A DNA stretch of 12,132 nucleotides, taken from an uncultured Sphingobium sp. GTDB taxonomy: Bacteria; Pseudomonadota; Alphaproteobacteria; Sphingomonadales; Sphingomonadaceae. Made by a program: the position numbers and the translations under genes. The stretch covers positions 1 to 12,132 of the forward strand of contig CAJYHD010000676.1 of NCBI GenBank assembly GCA_913773715.1, written 5' to 3'. This document shows, piece by piece, positions 1-7,908 of the stretch; the stretch's first letter is position 1; every line of letters starts with the position of its first letter. Below the pieces are notes generated by a model that worked only from the letters and a program-made list of their open reading frames with translations, was not told the DNA's origin and did not search any database.

Positions 1-1314
1 GCCGTCGCCCCGCTGTCCTCCACGTCCGAGATTCAATTTCGCGCCACATTGTTTCGCGACGATCGTACGCTGCGTTTCAGGGGTGCGGACAGCATGAGCC
101 AGGGACAGGATGCGAGCCTGCGCTACATCGGGCGAGGGCCTTGGCAGGTCGATGCGCTCGCCTATGTGCAAGCGCGCAACTTTTCCAACATCGTCATATC
201 CCCCTCGACGTTCCGCAAGTCACTCGATCAGCGCAATACGCCCTCGACCGGATTGGGCGGCAAGATCGAGCTGCGCCCGCCGGTGGGCGGCGGCCATGTT
301 CTGCGGCTAGGCGTCGATACACGCTTCGCGACCGGCGACATGTATGAGGACGCCTACAACGCCAATCTCGCCGCCAATCCGCGCACCTTCCTACGCCATG
401 CGGGCGGCGAGCAGTGGACGCGCGGCGCGTTCGTGGAGGATGACTGGACGATCGGCGACATCATCCTGACGGGCGGCGTACGCGCCGATCGCTGGTCGAT
501 CCGCAACGGCTTCTATCAGCAGGTGAGTGCGACGACGGGTGCGGCCACAGGCGATCGCTTCAAAGACCGGTCGGAATGGCAGGCGTCAGGACGGGCGGGC
601 GCGGTGTGGCATGCCGGACGCGTCATGTCGGTGCGTGCGTCAGGCTATACCGGCTTCCGCCTGCCCACGCTCAACGAACTCTATCGCCCGTTCGTGGTGT
701 TCCCGATCACCACGCAGGCCAATGCGGACTTGAAACCGGAGACGCTGAAGGGCGTGGAAGCGGGCATCGACCTCACCCCGGCGCAAGGCGTGACGCTTTC
801 CGCCACCGCCTTCATCAATCGGCTCGACGATGCGATCGCCAACGTCACCCTGTCGCCTACGGTGCGGCAGCGGCGCAACGTCGATGCGGTCGTGGCGAAG
901 GGCGTCGAACTGACCGCGGCGGCATCATTCGGCCGGTTCGATCTGTCGGCATCCTATGCCTACAGCCATGCCAGGGTCGATGCGCCGGGCGAAGAATTTG
1001 ACGGCTTGCGCCCCTCTCAGACGCCAGCCCACGCGGCAAGCGGCACGATCGCCTGGAAGCCGCGCGATGGCGCGACGCTGTCTACCACGCTGCGCTATGT
1101 CTCGCGTCAATATGAGGATGATCTGCAAAGCGACGCCCTACCCGCCGCGTTCACAGTCGATGCCCAGGCGCGGATGCCGCTGACGCGCGCCGTTTCGATC
1201 GTGCTGCGCGGCGAGAATCTGTTCGACGAGCGCGTCGTGACGCGTAATTCGGGTGGATCGATCGATCTCGGCACGCCGCGCACGCTGTGGATCGGCCTGA
1301 CCCTGTCCCACTAA
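1..1314 (+). CDS. TonB-dependent outer-membrane receptor, C-terminal part (5' end outside window)
   Basis: The frame is open from base 1 to the TAA at 1312-1314, giving 437 visible residues. The first possible start inside the window (TTG at 49) is not convincing, so the gene is cut by the window edge. The visible part is a beta-barrel: alternating amphipathic strands plus the receptor signature GFRLPTLNELYRPF, followed by NADLKPETLKGVEAGID near the middle. A late ENLFDERV block and a final strand ending in GLTLSH are also typical of TonB-dependent receptors. Such proteins import siderophores, cobalamin or other large substrates across the outer membrane using TonB energy. The plug domain and TonB box that would help name the substrate lie upstream and are not visible, so the ligand is unknown. 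The last residue is His rather than the usual aromatic residue of barrel proteins. Confidence 0.9.
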   Translation, partial: AVAPLSSTSEIQFRATLFRDDRTLRFRGADSMSQGQDASLRYIGRGPWQVDALAYVQARNFSNIVISPSTFRKSLDQRNTPSTGLGGKIELRPPVGGGHVLRLGVDTRFATGDMYEDAYNANLAANPRTFLRHAGGEQWTRGAFVEDDWTIGDIILTGGVRADRWSIRNGFYQQVSATTGAATGDRFKDRSEWQASGRAGAVWHAGRVMSVRASGYTGFRLPTLNELYRPFVVFPITTQANADLKPETLKGVEAGIDLTPAQGVTLSATAFINRLDDAIANVTLSPTVRQRRNVDAVVAKGVELTAAASFGRFDLSASYAYSHARVDAPGEEFDGLRPSQTPAHAASGTIAWKPRDGATLSTTLRYVSRQYEDDLQSDALPAAFTVDAQARMPLTRAVSIVLRGENLFDERVVTRNSGGSIDLGTPRTLWIGLTLSH

Positions 1315-1345
1315 GGGCAAGCTCTGTCGCGTCGATGTTGAGAGA

Positions 1346-1432
1346 TGGTGGACAGGGCTGGATTCGAACCAGCGTACGGGAAACCCGGGCAGATTTACAG
1401 TCTGCTGCCTTTAACCACTCGGCCACCTGTCC
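1346..1432 (-). tRNA. tRNA-Tyr (anticodon GTA)
   Basis: Read on the minus strand, an 87-base class II tRNA is visible. The acceptor stem GGACAGG (starting at 1432) pairs with CCTGTCC, followed by discriminator A and an encoded CCA at 1346-1348. The D-arm contains GGCCGAGTGGTTAAAGGC. The anticodon loop ACTGTAAATC carries GTA (plus-strand positions 1396-1398). A variable arm CCCGGGTTTCCCGTAC and the T-arm GGTTCGAATCC follow. The extra-long variable arm with a GTA anticodon is characteristic of bacterial tRNA-Tyr. It stands alone between the receptor gene and rlmB, pointing away from rlmB. No clear sigma-70 promoter was recognised upstream (1433-1507), although there is a run of seven A residues (on the minus strand) 18 bases before the gene. 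Confidence 0.97.
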
Positions 1433-1507
1433 AGTGCCTGACGCCACGATTTTTTTGTCATCGCCGCGCTGGAGGCGGCTCAATGGCGAAAGGAGGCTTG
1501 CCTGTCA

Positions 1508-2275
1508 ATGGGTGGATGTGAAAAGAGCGCGATCATGAAAAAAGGTCATCGCTCCGCCAAGCCCAAGGGCAACTTCCCGCGTTTTTACGGTCGCCATGCC
1601 GTGACCGCCGCGCTCGCCAATCCAAACCGCACCGTGCGCAAGATTTGGGGCACGCGCGAGGCGATCGGTGCGATGGAACTGCCGCCGGTCCTGCCGATCG
1701 TCTATTCCGACGTCGCCGACCTCGGCCGCATGGTCCCGTCCGACGCGCCGCACCAGGGCATCGTGGCGGAAGTGGAGCCATTGGACGATGTCTGGCTGGG
1801 CGAAGTGCTGGAAGAAGGGCAGGATGACAAGCGGCCCGTGCTGGTGCTGGATCAGGTGACCGATCCGCACAATGTCGGTGCGATCCTGCGCTCGGCTGCG
1901 GCGTTCGACGCGCTCTGCATCGTGACGCAGGATCGGCATGCGCCGCCCGAATCGGGGGTGCTGGCGCGGGCAGCGTCGGGCGCGCTGGAGATCGTGCCGT
2001 GGGTGCGCGTGGTGAACCTCGCGCGCGCGCTCGATGAGATTGCGGAGGCGGGCTATTGGCGGATCGGTCTGGATGGCGATGCGGACACGGTGCTGGGCGA
2101 CGCGATCGGCGAATCCCGCGTGGCGCTGGTGCTGGGCGCCGAGGGCGAAGGGCTGCGCCACAACAGCATCGCCCATTGCGACATCATCGCCAAGCTGCCG
2201 ATCAGCCCGCGCATGGAAAGCCTCAACGTCTCGAACGCTGCGGCCATTGCCCTCTACGCAGCGGCCAGCCGCTAA
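1508..2275 (+). CDS. rlmB: 23S rRNA 2'-O-ribose methyltransferase, SpoU/TrmH family (RlmB-type)
   Basis: A 255-residue SPOUT methyltransferase, close to the usual family length of about 245-260. The N-terminal part (residues 23-95, from FPRFYGRHAVTAALANP) is the substrate-binding domain of RlmB/TrmH proteins. The C-terminal knotted domain carries all three SpoU motifs: motif 1 DQVTDPHNVGAILRSA at 115-130, motif 2 LVLGAEGEGLR at 208-217 and motif 3 LPISPRMESLNVSNAAA at 230-246. RlmB methylates the 2'-OH of a guanosine in the 23S rRNA peptidyl-transferase region using S-adenosylmethionine. Two starts are possible. ATG at 1508 has a strong AGGAGG 11 bases upstream; ATG at 1535 (MKKGHRS) has a weaker AAGAG at 7 bases and looks more like the conserved N-terminus. 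The exact rRNA or tRNA target is inferred from the family. Confidence 0.92.
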   Translation: MGGCEKSAIMKKGHRSAKPKGNFPRFYGRHAVTAALANPNRTVRKIWGTREAIGAMELPPVLPIVYSDVADLGRMVPSDAPHQGIVAEVEPLDDVWLGEVLEEGQDDKRPVLVLDQVTDPHNVGAILRSAAAFDALCIVTQDRHAPPESGVLARAASGALEIVPWVRVVNLARALDEIAEAGYWRIGLDGDADTVLGDAIGESRVALVLGAEGEGLRHNSIAHCDIIAKLPISPRMESLNVSNAAAIALYAAASR

Positions 2276-2283
2276 GGCCTGTC

Positions 2284-2307
2284 GCAGCGGCAGTCATCCG
2301 CCGCTGC
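2284..2307. terminator. Perfect 8-bp hairpin between convergent rlmB and ferredoxin genes
   Basis: GCAGCGGC (2284-2291) and GCCGCTGC (2300-2307) are exact inverted repeats separated by the 8-base loop AGTCATCC. It sits 8 bases after the rlmB stop and 13 bases beyond the end of the convergent ferredoxin gene, where a shared two-way terminator would be expected. Neither side has a T run, so it is not a canonical intrinsic terminator. It may instead protect 3' ends or assist Rho-dependent ending. Confidence 0.45.
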
Positions 2308-2320
2308 TGCCAGCGTTCGA

Positions 2321-2638
2321 TCAGTCTTCGGGCGCAATCGTGACGCGCAAGCCGTCCAGCGCATCCGTCAGCACGACCTGGCACGAGAGGCGACTGGTAT
2401 CGTTGCGATGGTCGGAGCTATCGAGCAGGTCGTTCTCGTCCTCGCTCATCGCGGGCAGCGCAGCGGCGAAGGCCGGATCGACATAGACATGGCAGGTCGC
2501 GCACGAACAGCAGCCGCCGCACAGCGCCAGCAGTTCGTCAAAGCCGTTGTCGCGGATAACTTCCATCACCGACAGGCCGGCACCGCCATCGACGGCCTGT
2601 TCCTCACCAGCGCGGTTGACCACAATCAGTTGGGGCAT
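2321..2638 (-). CDS. [2Fe-2S] ferredoxin, adrenodoxin/putidaredoxin type
   Basis: A 105-residue protein with the adrenodoxin-type cluster-binding pattern C40-x5-C46-x2-C49-x36-C86, embedded in [15 protein letters not shown] and LSCQVVL. Length and motif spacing match ferredoxins that carry electrons to cytochromes P450 or serve iron-sulfur assembly and Rieske-type oxygenases. Two additional cysteines, C43 and C44, lie inside the cluster loop where relatives often have Ser, Ala or Leu. The ATG at 2636-2638 is preceded by AGGAGAA, a good ribosome binding site. It is divergent from the DNA glycosylase gene (74 bases between them) and convergent with rlmB. No P450, oxygenase or ferredoxin reductase lies in this window, so its partner cannot be named. 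Confidence 0.92.
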   Translation of the reverse strand: MPQLIVVNRAGEEQAVDGGAGLSVMEVIRDNGFDELLALCGGCCSCATCHVYVDPAFAAALPAMSEDENDLLDSSDHRNDTSRLSCQVVLTDALDGLRVTIAPED

Positions 2639-2712
2639 CTATCCATTCTCCTGCACGATTTGCGTCGCTCTGGCGGAGCATCGACGCGAGATCAAGAGAG
2701 AAGAGACGGGTC

Positions 2713-3330
2713 ATGGTGACGACCGCCGAACAGTTGCGCGCCAGTCTGGACGCGATCGCAGGCATCGAGCCGGGGTTCGCGGCGGCGATCGCGCGGGTCG
2801 GCTATCCCGAGCCGCGGATGCGGGCGCCCGGCTACGAAACGCTGTTGCGCACGATCCTCGGCCAGCAGGTAAGCGTCGCATCCGCCGCTGCGGTGTGGCG
2901 CAGGCTGGAAACGGAACTCGGGCTTGGCTGCGCGCCTGACGCGCTGATCGCGCGCGACTTCGATGCTTTGCGGGCTTGCGGACTGTCGCGGCAGAAGCAG
3001 GGCTATGCCCGCAGCCTCGCCGACCTCATCCTGTCAGGCGAACTGGACCTCACCGCCCTGCCCGCCGATGATGAGGACGCCATTGCGCAACTGACGAAAA
3101 TCAAGGGCATCGGCCGCTGGTCTGCGGAAATCTATCTGCTGTTCGCGGAAGGGCGGCCGGACATCTGGCCGGCGGGCGATCTTGCGGTTCAGATCGAGGT
3201 CGGACGCATCCTCGGCTTGCCCAAGCGTCCCAGCGAGAAATTGACGCGCGAATTGGCGGAAGCATGGCGACCGCATCGCGGCGCAGCTGCCGTCATGGCC
3301 TGGCATCATTACAATACGGAGGTTCTTTGA
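2713..3330 (+). CDS. DNA-3-methyladenine glycosylase II family (AlkA-like, HhH-GPD)
   Basis: A 205-residue base-excision-repair enzyme of the HhH-GPD superfamily. It would remove alkylated purines such as 3-methyladenine by hydrolysing the N-glycosidic bond. Visible hallmarks are LLRTILGQQVSVASAAAVW at 44-62, typical of AlkA proteins, the helix-hairpin-helix LTKIKGIGRWSA at 127-138, and the catalytic aspartate D156 in IWPAGDLAVQ, 18 residues after the hairpin. The C-terminus MAWHHY is also typical. There is no iron-sulfur cysteine cluster, so it is not an endonuclease III. It is shorter than E. coli AlkA (282 residues) because the N-terminal beta domain is absent, as in many alphaproteobacterial homologues. 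The start ATG follows a purine-rich AGAGAGAAGAGA. The stop is 2 bases before the start of the small downstream gene, so the two are probably co-transcribed. Confidence 0.9.
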   Translation: MVTTAEQLRASLDAIAGIEPGFAAAIARVGYPEPRMRAPGYETLLRTILGQQVSVASAAAVWRRLETELGLGCAPDALIARDFDALRACGLSRQKQGYARSLADLILSGELDLTALPADDEDAIAQLTKIKGIGRWSAEIYLLFAEGRPDIWPAGDLAVQIEVGRILGLPKRPSEKLTRELAEAWRPHRGAAAVMAWHHYNTEVL

Positions 3331-3332
3331 TC

Positions 3333-3551
3333 ATGGCTCTGCCCCATGCCCGCTACATCGTCGTCGAACATGAGGGAACGTGGAAGATCAATCTGGACAA
3401 TAAATATTATGGTCCGTTCGCGACGCAGGAAGAGGCCGTGGCGAGCGCCAAGCAAACCGCACAGAAGGCGCAGGGCGCCGGGTATCCAGCCACCGTGTTG
3501 CTTATGAAGGGTACGAACTTCGAAACTATGTGGACGACGGATGCGACCTGA
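3333..3551 (+). CDS. Small DUF2188-like hypothetical protein
   Basis: A 72-residue protein starting at the ATG at 3333, which is preceded by GGAGG (3318-3322, spacing 10) lying inside the end of the glycosylase gene. An open frame extends further upstream, but that part overlaps the glycosylase and has no such site. The sequence begins with beta-strand-like YIVVEHEGTWKINLDNKYYG, then FATQEEAVASAKQTAQKA, an alanine-rich helix, and ends with TVLLMKGTNFETMWTT. This layout (W in a first strand pair, TQEEA helix, final strand with a W) resembles DUF2188 proteins, whose function is unknown. No signal peptide or membrane segment is present. Its tight spacing after the DNA glycosylase suggests one operon, but a shared job is not shown. 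Family assignment is from memory of the motif and is moderate. Confidence 0.8.
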   Translation: MALPHARYIVVEHEGTWKINLDNKYYGPFATQEEAVASAKQTAQKAQGAGYPATVLLMKGTNFETMWTTDAT

Positions 3552-3552
3552 A

Positions 3553-3569
3553 ATGGCACATCTTGCCAT
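3553..3569. repeat. Short perfect inverted repeat after the DUF2188-like gene
   Basis: ATGGCA (3553-3558) and TGCCAT (3564-3569) form a 6-bp stem with the 5-base loop CATCT, directly after the stop of the small gene. A modest T-rich stretch (TTCTTTT) follows about 10 bases later. It may act as a weak terminator separating the glycosylase operon from the response regulator, or it may be chance. Confidence 0.35.
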
Positions 3570-3594
3570 GGATCAAGATTCTTTTGCTCGTGCG

Positions 3595-3619
3595 GGAACT
3601 ACTAGGGAGCGGTAGCATT
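3595..3619 (+). promoter_or_regulatory. Candidate EcfG-type (general stress) promoter of the response regulator
   Basis: GGAAC at 3595-3599 is followed after 16 bases by CATT at 3616-3619. The alphaproteobacterial EcfG sigma-factor consensus is GGAAC, 16-17 bases, then CGTT, so the match is 5/5 plus 3/4. The position fits: transcription would begin near 3626, about 23 bases before the ATG of the response regulator. This is inference from a short motif. Confidence 0.38.
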
Positions 3620-3648
3620 ACAATCGCGGGACAGTCGTGGGCGTTGGG

Positions 3649-4083
3649 ATGAGCAAGAAGGTTCTGATCGTCGAAGACGAGATTTTCGTCGCATTGGAAA
3701 TCGAGCAGATCGTCGAAGACGCAGGGTTCGAAGTTGGCGCGATTGCCGCCGATCGGGAGGCCGCGCTCGAATCGGCTGACGGATGCGATATCGCGCTCGT
3801 CGATCTCAACCTACGCGATGGACCTACCGGCCCTTCGATCGGCATGGACTTGGCCATGCGCCATGGCATCCGCGTGATCTATGTCACGGCAAACCCCGCC
3901 CAGATCGGGGAGGCATCCGTCGCCGCGCTCGGCGTCGTCACCAAACCGTTTCGCGCGCCCAGCATCTCTGCGGCGCTGACGCTCGCCGCAGCAGAAACGC
4001 CAGAATTGCAGTCAACGGAGATAGCTGGCTTTACGCCCTTCCTGTCGTCCGGCTCATCGCCCTCGATGGTATCAAGAGGCTGA
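3649..4083 (+). CDS. Stand-alone response regulator (receiver domain only)
   Basis: A 144-residue CheY-like receiver without an output domain. From the ATG at 3649 the sequence reads MSKKVLIVEDEIFVALEIEQ. The acidic pair E9/D10, phospho-acceptor D52 (ALVDLNL), T80 (YVTANP) and K99 (TKPF) are all present, so it should be phosphorylatable. A GTG at 3637 would add four residues (MGVG) but has no better ribosome binding site. The last 30 or so residues after the receiver are Ser/Pro/Glu-rich and lie partly in the overlap with the opposite gene. The gene runs tail to tail into the HWE kinase and shares 53 bases with it (4031-4083). This arrangement suggests that the two are partners. Single-domain receivers in alphaproteobacteria often act as phosphate relays or sinks. 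It lacks the FATGY-type motif of the SdrG-like subgroup. Confidence 0.9.
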   Translation: MSKKVLIVEDEIFVALEIEQIVEDAGFEVGAIAADREAALESADGCDIALVDLNLRDGPTGPSIGMDLAMRHGIRVIYVTANPAQIGEASVAALGVVTKPFRAPSISAALTLAAAETPELQSTEIAGFTPFLSSGSSPSMVSRG

Positions 4084-5543
4084 TCCGCAAGCCCGCTTCG
4101 TTCCAGTCCCGCTCGATTCGACCACCCAGCTGCCGTTCCGCGCTCAGCATCATCAGACGGCTGCCGAAGCCTTCATGATCTACTGGCGTCACGGCGGGGC
4201 CGCCTTCCTCCACCCAGTCGATCCGAATGTTGCGGTCTTCGGCCGCGACATTCAGAAGGACGCGGCCACTGCTGGTAGACAGCGCGCCATATTTGGCGGC
4301 ATTGGTGGCAAGCTCGTGAAAGATCAGCGCCAACGGCGTGGCGGAGCGATCGTCGATCGCGGGGTCTTCGCCTGACAGGAGGATGCGCGGACCCTCAGGG
4401 CCGCGATAAGGTGCGAAAATCTGGCTCAATATGCCCTGTAAGCGGCCTTCGCCGATCGGCGGCGTGGATCCGGAGCTGTGCGGTCGTACAAAATCATGCG
4501 CGCGCCCCAGCGACAAGATGCGGTCGCGCAGATCGTCCGCGACCGCAGCAATCTCAGGATGGGTGCGTGCGGACAGGCCGATAAGGCCGCCGATGACCGA
4601 AAAGATATTCTTGATCCGATGCGACAGTTCATGCGCGATCATCTCGCGTTCATCGAGCAACAGCTTTTGCTCGTGAATGTCGGTGCAGGTCCCGATCCAG
4701 CGAATGATGACGCCTTCGCTGTCGCGAATCGGTAACGCTCGACCCAGCGTCCAGCGATACTCACCGCTTGAATGGCGAAGGCGATATTCGATATCGTAAG
4801 GTTTGCCGGTGTCGAGACTGTGCTGCCAGATTGCCTTCGCCCGATCCTGATCGTCGGGATGAAACATGCCGTTCCACCCCTCTCCATCAGTCGACCCGAC
4901 CGGCATGCCGGTATATTCGTACCAGCGCGCGTTGTAGTAATCGTGATAGCCGTCGGGCAACGTCGACCAGACCATTTGCGGCATAGTGTCGGCAAGCGTG
5001 CGGAACATGCGGTCGCTGTCGGCGACAGCAGCTGCATCCAGGCTTTGCTGGGCGATGAAGTCGCGGTCGCGACGGCGGCCCTCCAGTTCCACCATGACCT
5101 GCCGGGACAAAAGGGCCAGCCCCTGTCGCTGGAGCGGCGTCAGGTCGGTGCGGGGCTGCGTATCGATGATGCAGAGCGCGCCCAAGCCATGCCCGTTCGA
5201 ATCGATCAGGGGCGCGCCTGCGTAGAAGCGGATATGCGGCGGTCCCGTGACGAGCGCATTGTCGGCAAATCGGGGATCGACTGCGGCGTCGGGGACGATG
5301 AAGATGTCCCGCCCCGTCATCGCATGAGCGCAGAAGGAAACGTCGCGCGGTGTTTCTTCCGCATCGAGACCCGTGCGCGCAAGGAAGCGCTGGCGCACAT
5401 CCTCCACGATGCTGACGAGGGCGATCGGTGCGTCGCATAGCTGCGCGGCAAAGTCCGTGATCTCGTCCAGCGTGCGGAAGCCGCCGCTGTCGAGATCATA
5501 GAGCGCCAGCAGCGCTGCGCGATCGGTCGCCAGCCCGCGCCCG

Positions 5544-5551
<8 letters not shown>
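4031..5551 (-). CDS. Sensor histidine kinase, GAF-PAS-HWE/HisKA_2 (cytoplasmic)
   Basis: A 506-residue kinase from the ATG at 5549-5551 ([10 protein letters not shown]). Domains in order: a GAF domain at about 26-155 ([18 protein letters not shown], then [17 protein letters not shown] and [19 protein letters not shown]); a PAS domain at about 182-295 ([29 protein letters not shown]); an H-box HELSHRIKN at 307-315 with likely phospho-acceptor H311; and an ATPase domain with N-box [11 protein letters not shown] at 412-422 and IDWVEE at 444-449. The N-box histidine and the W-x-E motif identify the HWE family. No membrane segment is seen, so it should sense a cytoplasmic signal through GAF or PAS. 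The GAF domain lacks an obvious tetrapyrrole cysteine context and its ligand is unknown. The start overlaps the murA stop by 8 bases (ATGGCTGA), implying translational coupling. Longer starts would lie deep inside murA. The 3' end overlaps the convergent response regulator. Confidence 0.92.
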
Positions 5552-6827
<1,276 letters not shown>

Positions 6828-6933
6828 TGGTCAGGGTTAATAGCGGCAATTGCGCCGTTCGCAAGGCGGCGTGAGGGGCGATCCCCGTCTTGCAAAAGGC
6901 GACATGGCACGAGCCGCAACAATATAGCGGACA

Positions 6934-6963
6934 TTGATCGAGTTTAGTGCGCGGAGCGAAAAT
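6934..6963 (+). promoter_or_regulatory. Weak sigma-70-like promoter candidate for the Crp/Fnr gene
   Basis: In the 202-base divergent gap between murA and the Crp/Fnr gene (6828-7029), TTGATC at 6934-6939 and GAAAAT at 6958-6963 are separated by 18 bases, each matching 4 of 6 consensus positions. It would start transcription roughly 60 bases before the GTG. The first half-site TTGAT resembles an Fnr/FixK half-site, but the second half (ATCAA) is missing. I recognise no equivalent promoter for murA. Confidence 0.25.
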
Positions 6964-7029
6964 GCAGCCAAAAGGGCGACTGGGGCGTTTTGCCATCGTA
7001 ACGACAACCTTGGAAGAAGGCTGCACTGA

Positions 7030-7758
7030 GTGGCAACAAGTTGTTTCGCGGAAAGACTGGCCAAGGATGTGCCTCTGTCGGATGCGGAAAAGAAAGCAAT
7101 TGAACGGCTTGAGGAGAATCCGCGCCGCATAAAGCGCGGCGCAATGATCCAGCGTGTAAACGAGGCCGTGACCGAACTTTATGTCCTGCGCGAAGGGCGG
7201 GCCATGAGCTTCGTCATTCTGCCCGACGGCAGCCGCCAGATTTTGCGCGTCTATTTCCCGGGCGATTTCATCGGGTCGGCCAGCACCATCTACTCCCGCG
7301 CGCCGGAATCGCTGGTCGCGCTGACCGATGTGGTGGTGTGCCCCTTCGACAAGCAGTCGCTGCGGCGGTTGCTGGAGGAATATCCGCGCGTCGCGGCCTT
7401 GCTCTTCCTGTTGTCCAATGCGGAGCGCGTTTCCATGACCGACCGGCTGGCGGCGCTGGGCCGCACGTCCGCCAAGGCGCGGGTCGCGTCCTTCCTGCTC
7501 GACATGTTCGACCGTTTGCGAGTCACCGACGACGCGATCACCGACAGCTTCGACCTCAAGCTGACGCAGGAGGAAATCGGCGATTCCATCGGCCTCACTT
7601 CGGTGCATGTGAACCGCATGATCCGCCAGATGGAGCAGGAAGGCCTGATCAGCCGCGCCAATGGACGCATCACCTTGCTCGACCTCGCACGGTTGGAGGA
7701 TATCGGCCATTATACGAACCGGTATAAGGACATGGACCTCGACTGGCTGCCGGTCTGA
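7030..7758 (+). CDS. Crp/Fnr-family transcriptional regulator
   Basis: A 242-residue regulator with an N-terminal cyclic-nucleotide-binding-type beta-roll (about 20-130, with LYVLREGRAMSFVILPDGSRQILRVYFPGDFIGS) and a long dimer helix. The C-terminal Crp-type winged helix-turn-helix spans about 176-217 (LTQEEIGDSIGLTSVHVNRM, then EGLISRANGRITL). The start is GTG at 7030, supported by GGAAGAAGG 9 bases upstream; no in-frame ATG precedes the domain. Only two cysteines exist (C5 and C104), so there is no N-terminal Fe-S cluster of the oxygen-sensing Fnr kind. The cAMP-binding Arg/Ser pattern of Crp is not evident either, leaving the ligand unknown. Related proteins control respiratory, redox or nitrogen-oxide responses, but no target is identifiable here. 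It is divergent from murA and convergent with the HNH gene. Confidence 0.92.
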   Translation: MATSCFAERLAKDVPLSDAEKKAIERLEENPRRIKRGAMIQRVNEAVTELYVLREGRAMSFVILPDGSRQILRVYFPGDFIGSASTIYSRAPESLVALTDVVVCPFDKQSLRRLLEEYPRVAALLFLLSNAERVSMTDRLAALGRTSAKARVASFLLDMFDRLRVTDDAITDSFDLKLTQEEIGDSIGLTSVHVNRMIRQMEQEGLISRANGRITLLDLARLEDIGHYTNRYKDMDLDWLPV

Positions 7759-7868
7759 GGGACGCGCTTAACTTCGCACTTTTCCCGCAAAATCGCTCAG
7801 GATATTTCCTACTTCGGACATATCGTTGCGCGGGTAGCGACAGGCTAGCGTTGGGAAAACCTTTGTCC

Positions 7869-7894
7869 TCCTATCCGACGAAGCTCGAATAGGA
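7869..7894. terminator. Inverted repeat in the gap between convergent Crp/Fnr and HNH genes
   Basis: TCCTAT (7869-7874) and ATAGGA (7889-7894) pair perfectly. Inside them, after one mismatch, CGA (7876-7878) pairs with TCG (7885-7887), leaving the loop CGAAGC. The hairpin lies in the 150-base gap 7759-7908, which holds no other recognised feature, and it would serve either converging gene. No T run flanks it on either strand, so termination function is uncertain. Confidence 0.4.
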
Positions 7895-7908
7895 CAGCAC
7901 CCAGCCCG

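Noticed and set aside
1346..1432. tRNA-Tyr as an integration site for a mobile element
   Set aside because: No integrase, no repeated tRNA 3' end and no foreign-looking genes lie beside it; both neighbours look chromosomal.
1434..1456. Possible intrinsic terminator with a seven-T run before rlmB
   Set aside because: Only 3 base pairs (GTG with CAC) can form directly before the T run, too weak for a terminator hairpin; the run may instead be an A-tract upstream of the tRNA.
1505..2176. A 223-codon minus-strand frame opposite rlmB
   Set aside because: rlmB shows all three SpoU motifs on the plus strand; the antisense frame is a composition artefact.
4772..5440. A 222-codon plus-strand frame opposite the HWE kinase
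   Set aside because: The minus-strand frame carries an unbroken GAF-PAS-HWE kinase; the plus frame has no domain and mirrors its codon structure.
6933..6950. Fnr/FixK-type box upstream of the Crp/Fnr gene
   Set aside because: TTGAT is present, but the matching ATCAA half four bases later is absent, so no palindromic operator can be claimed.
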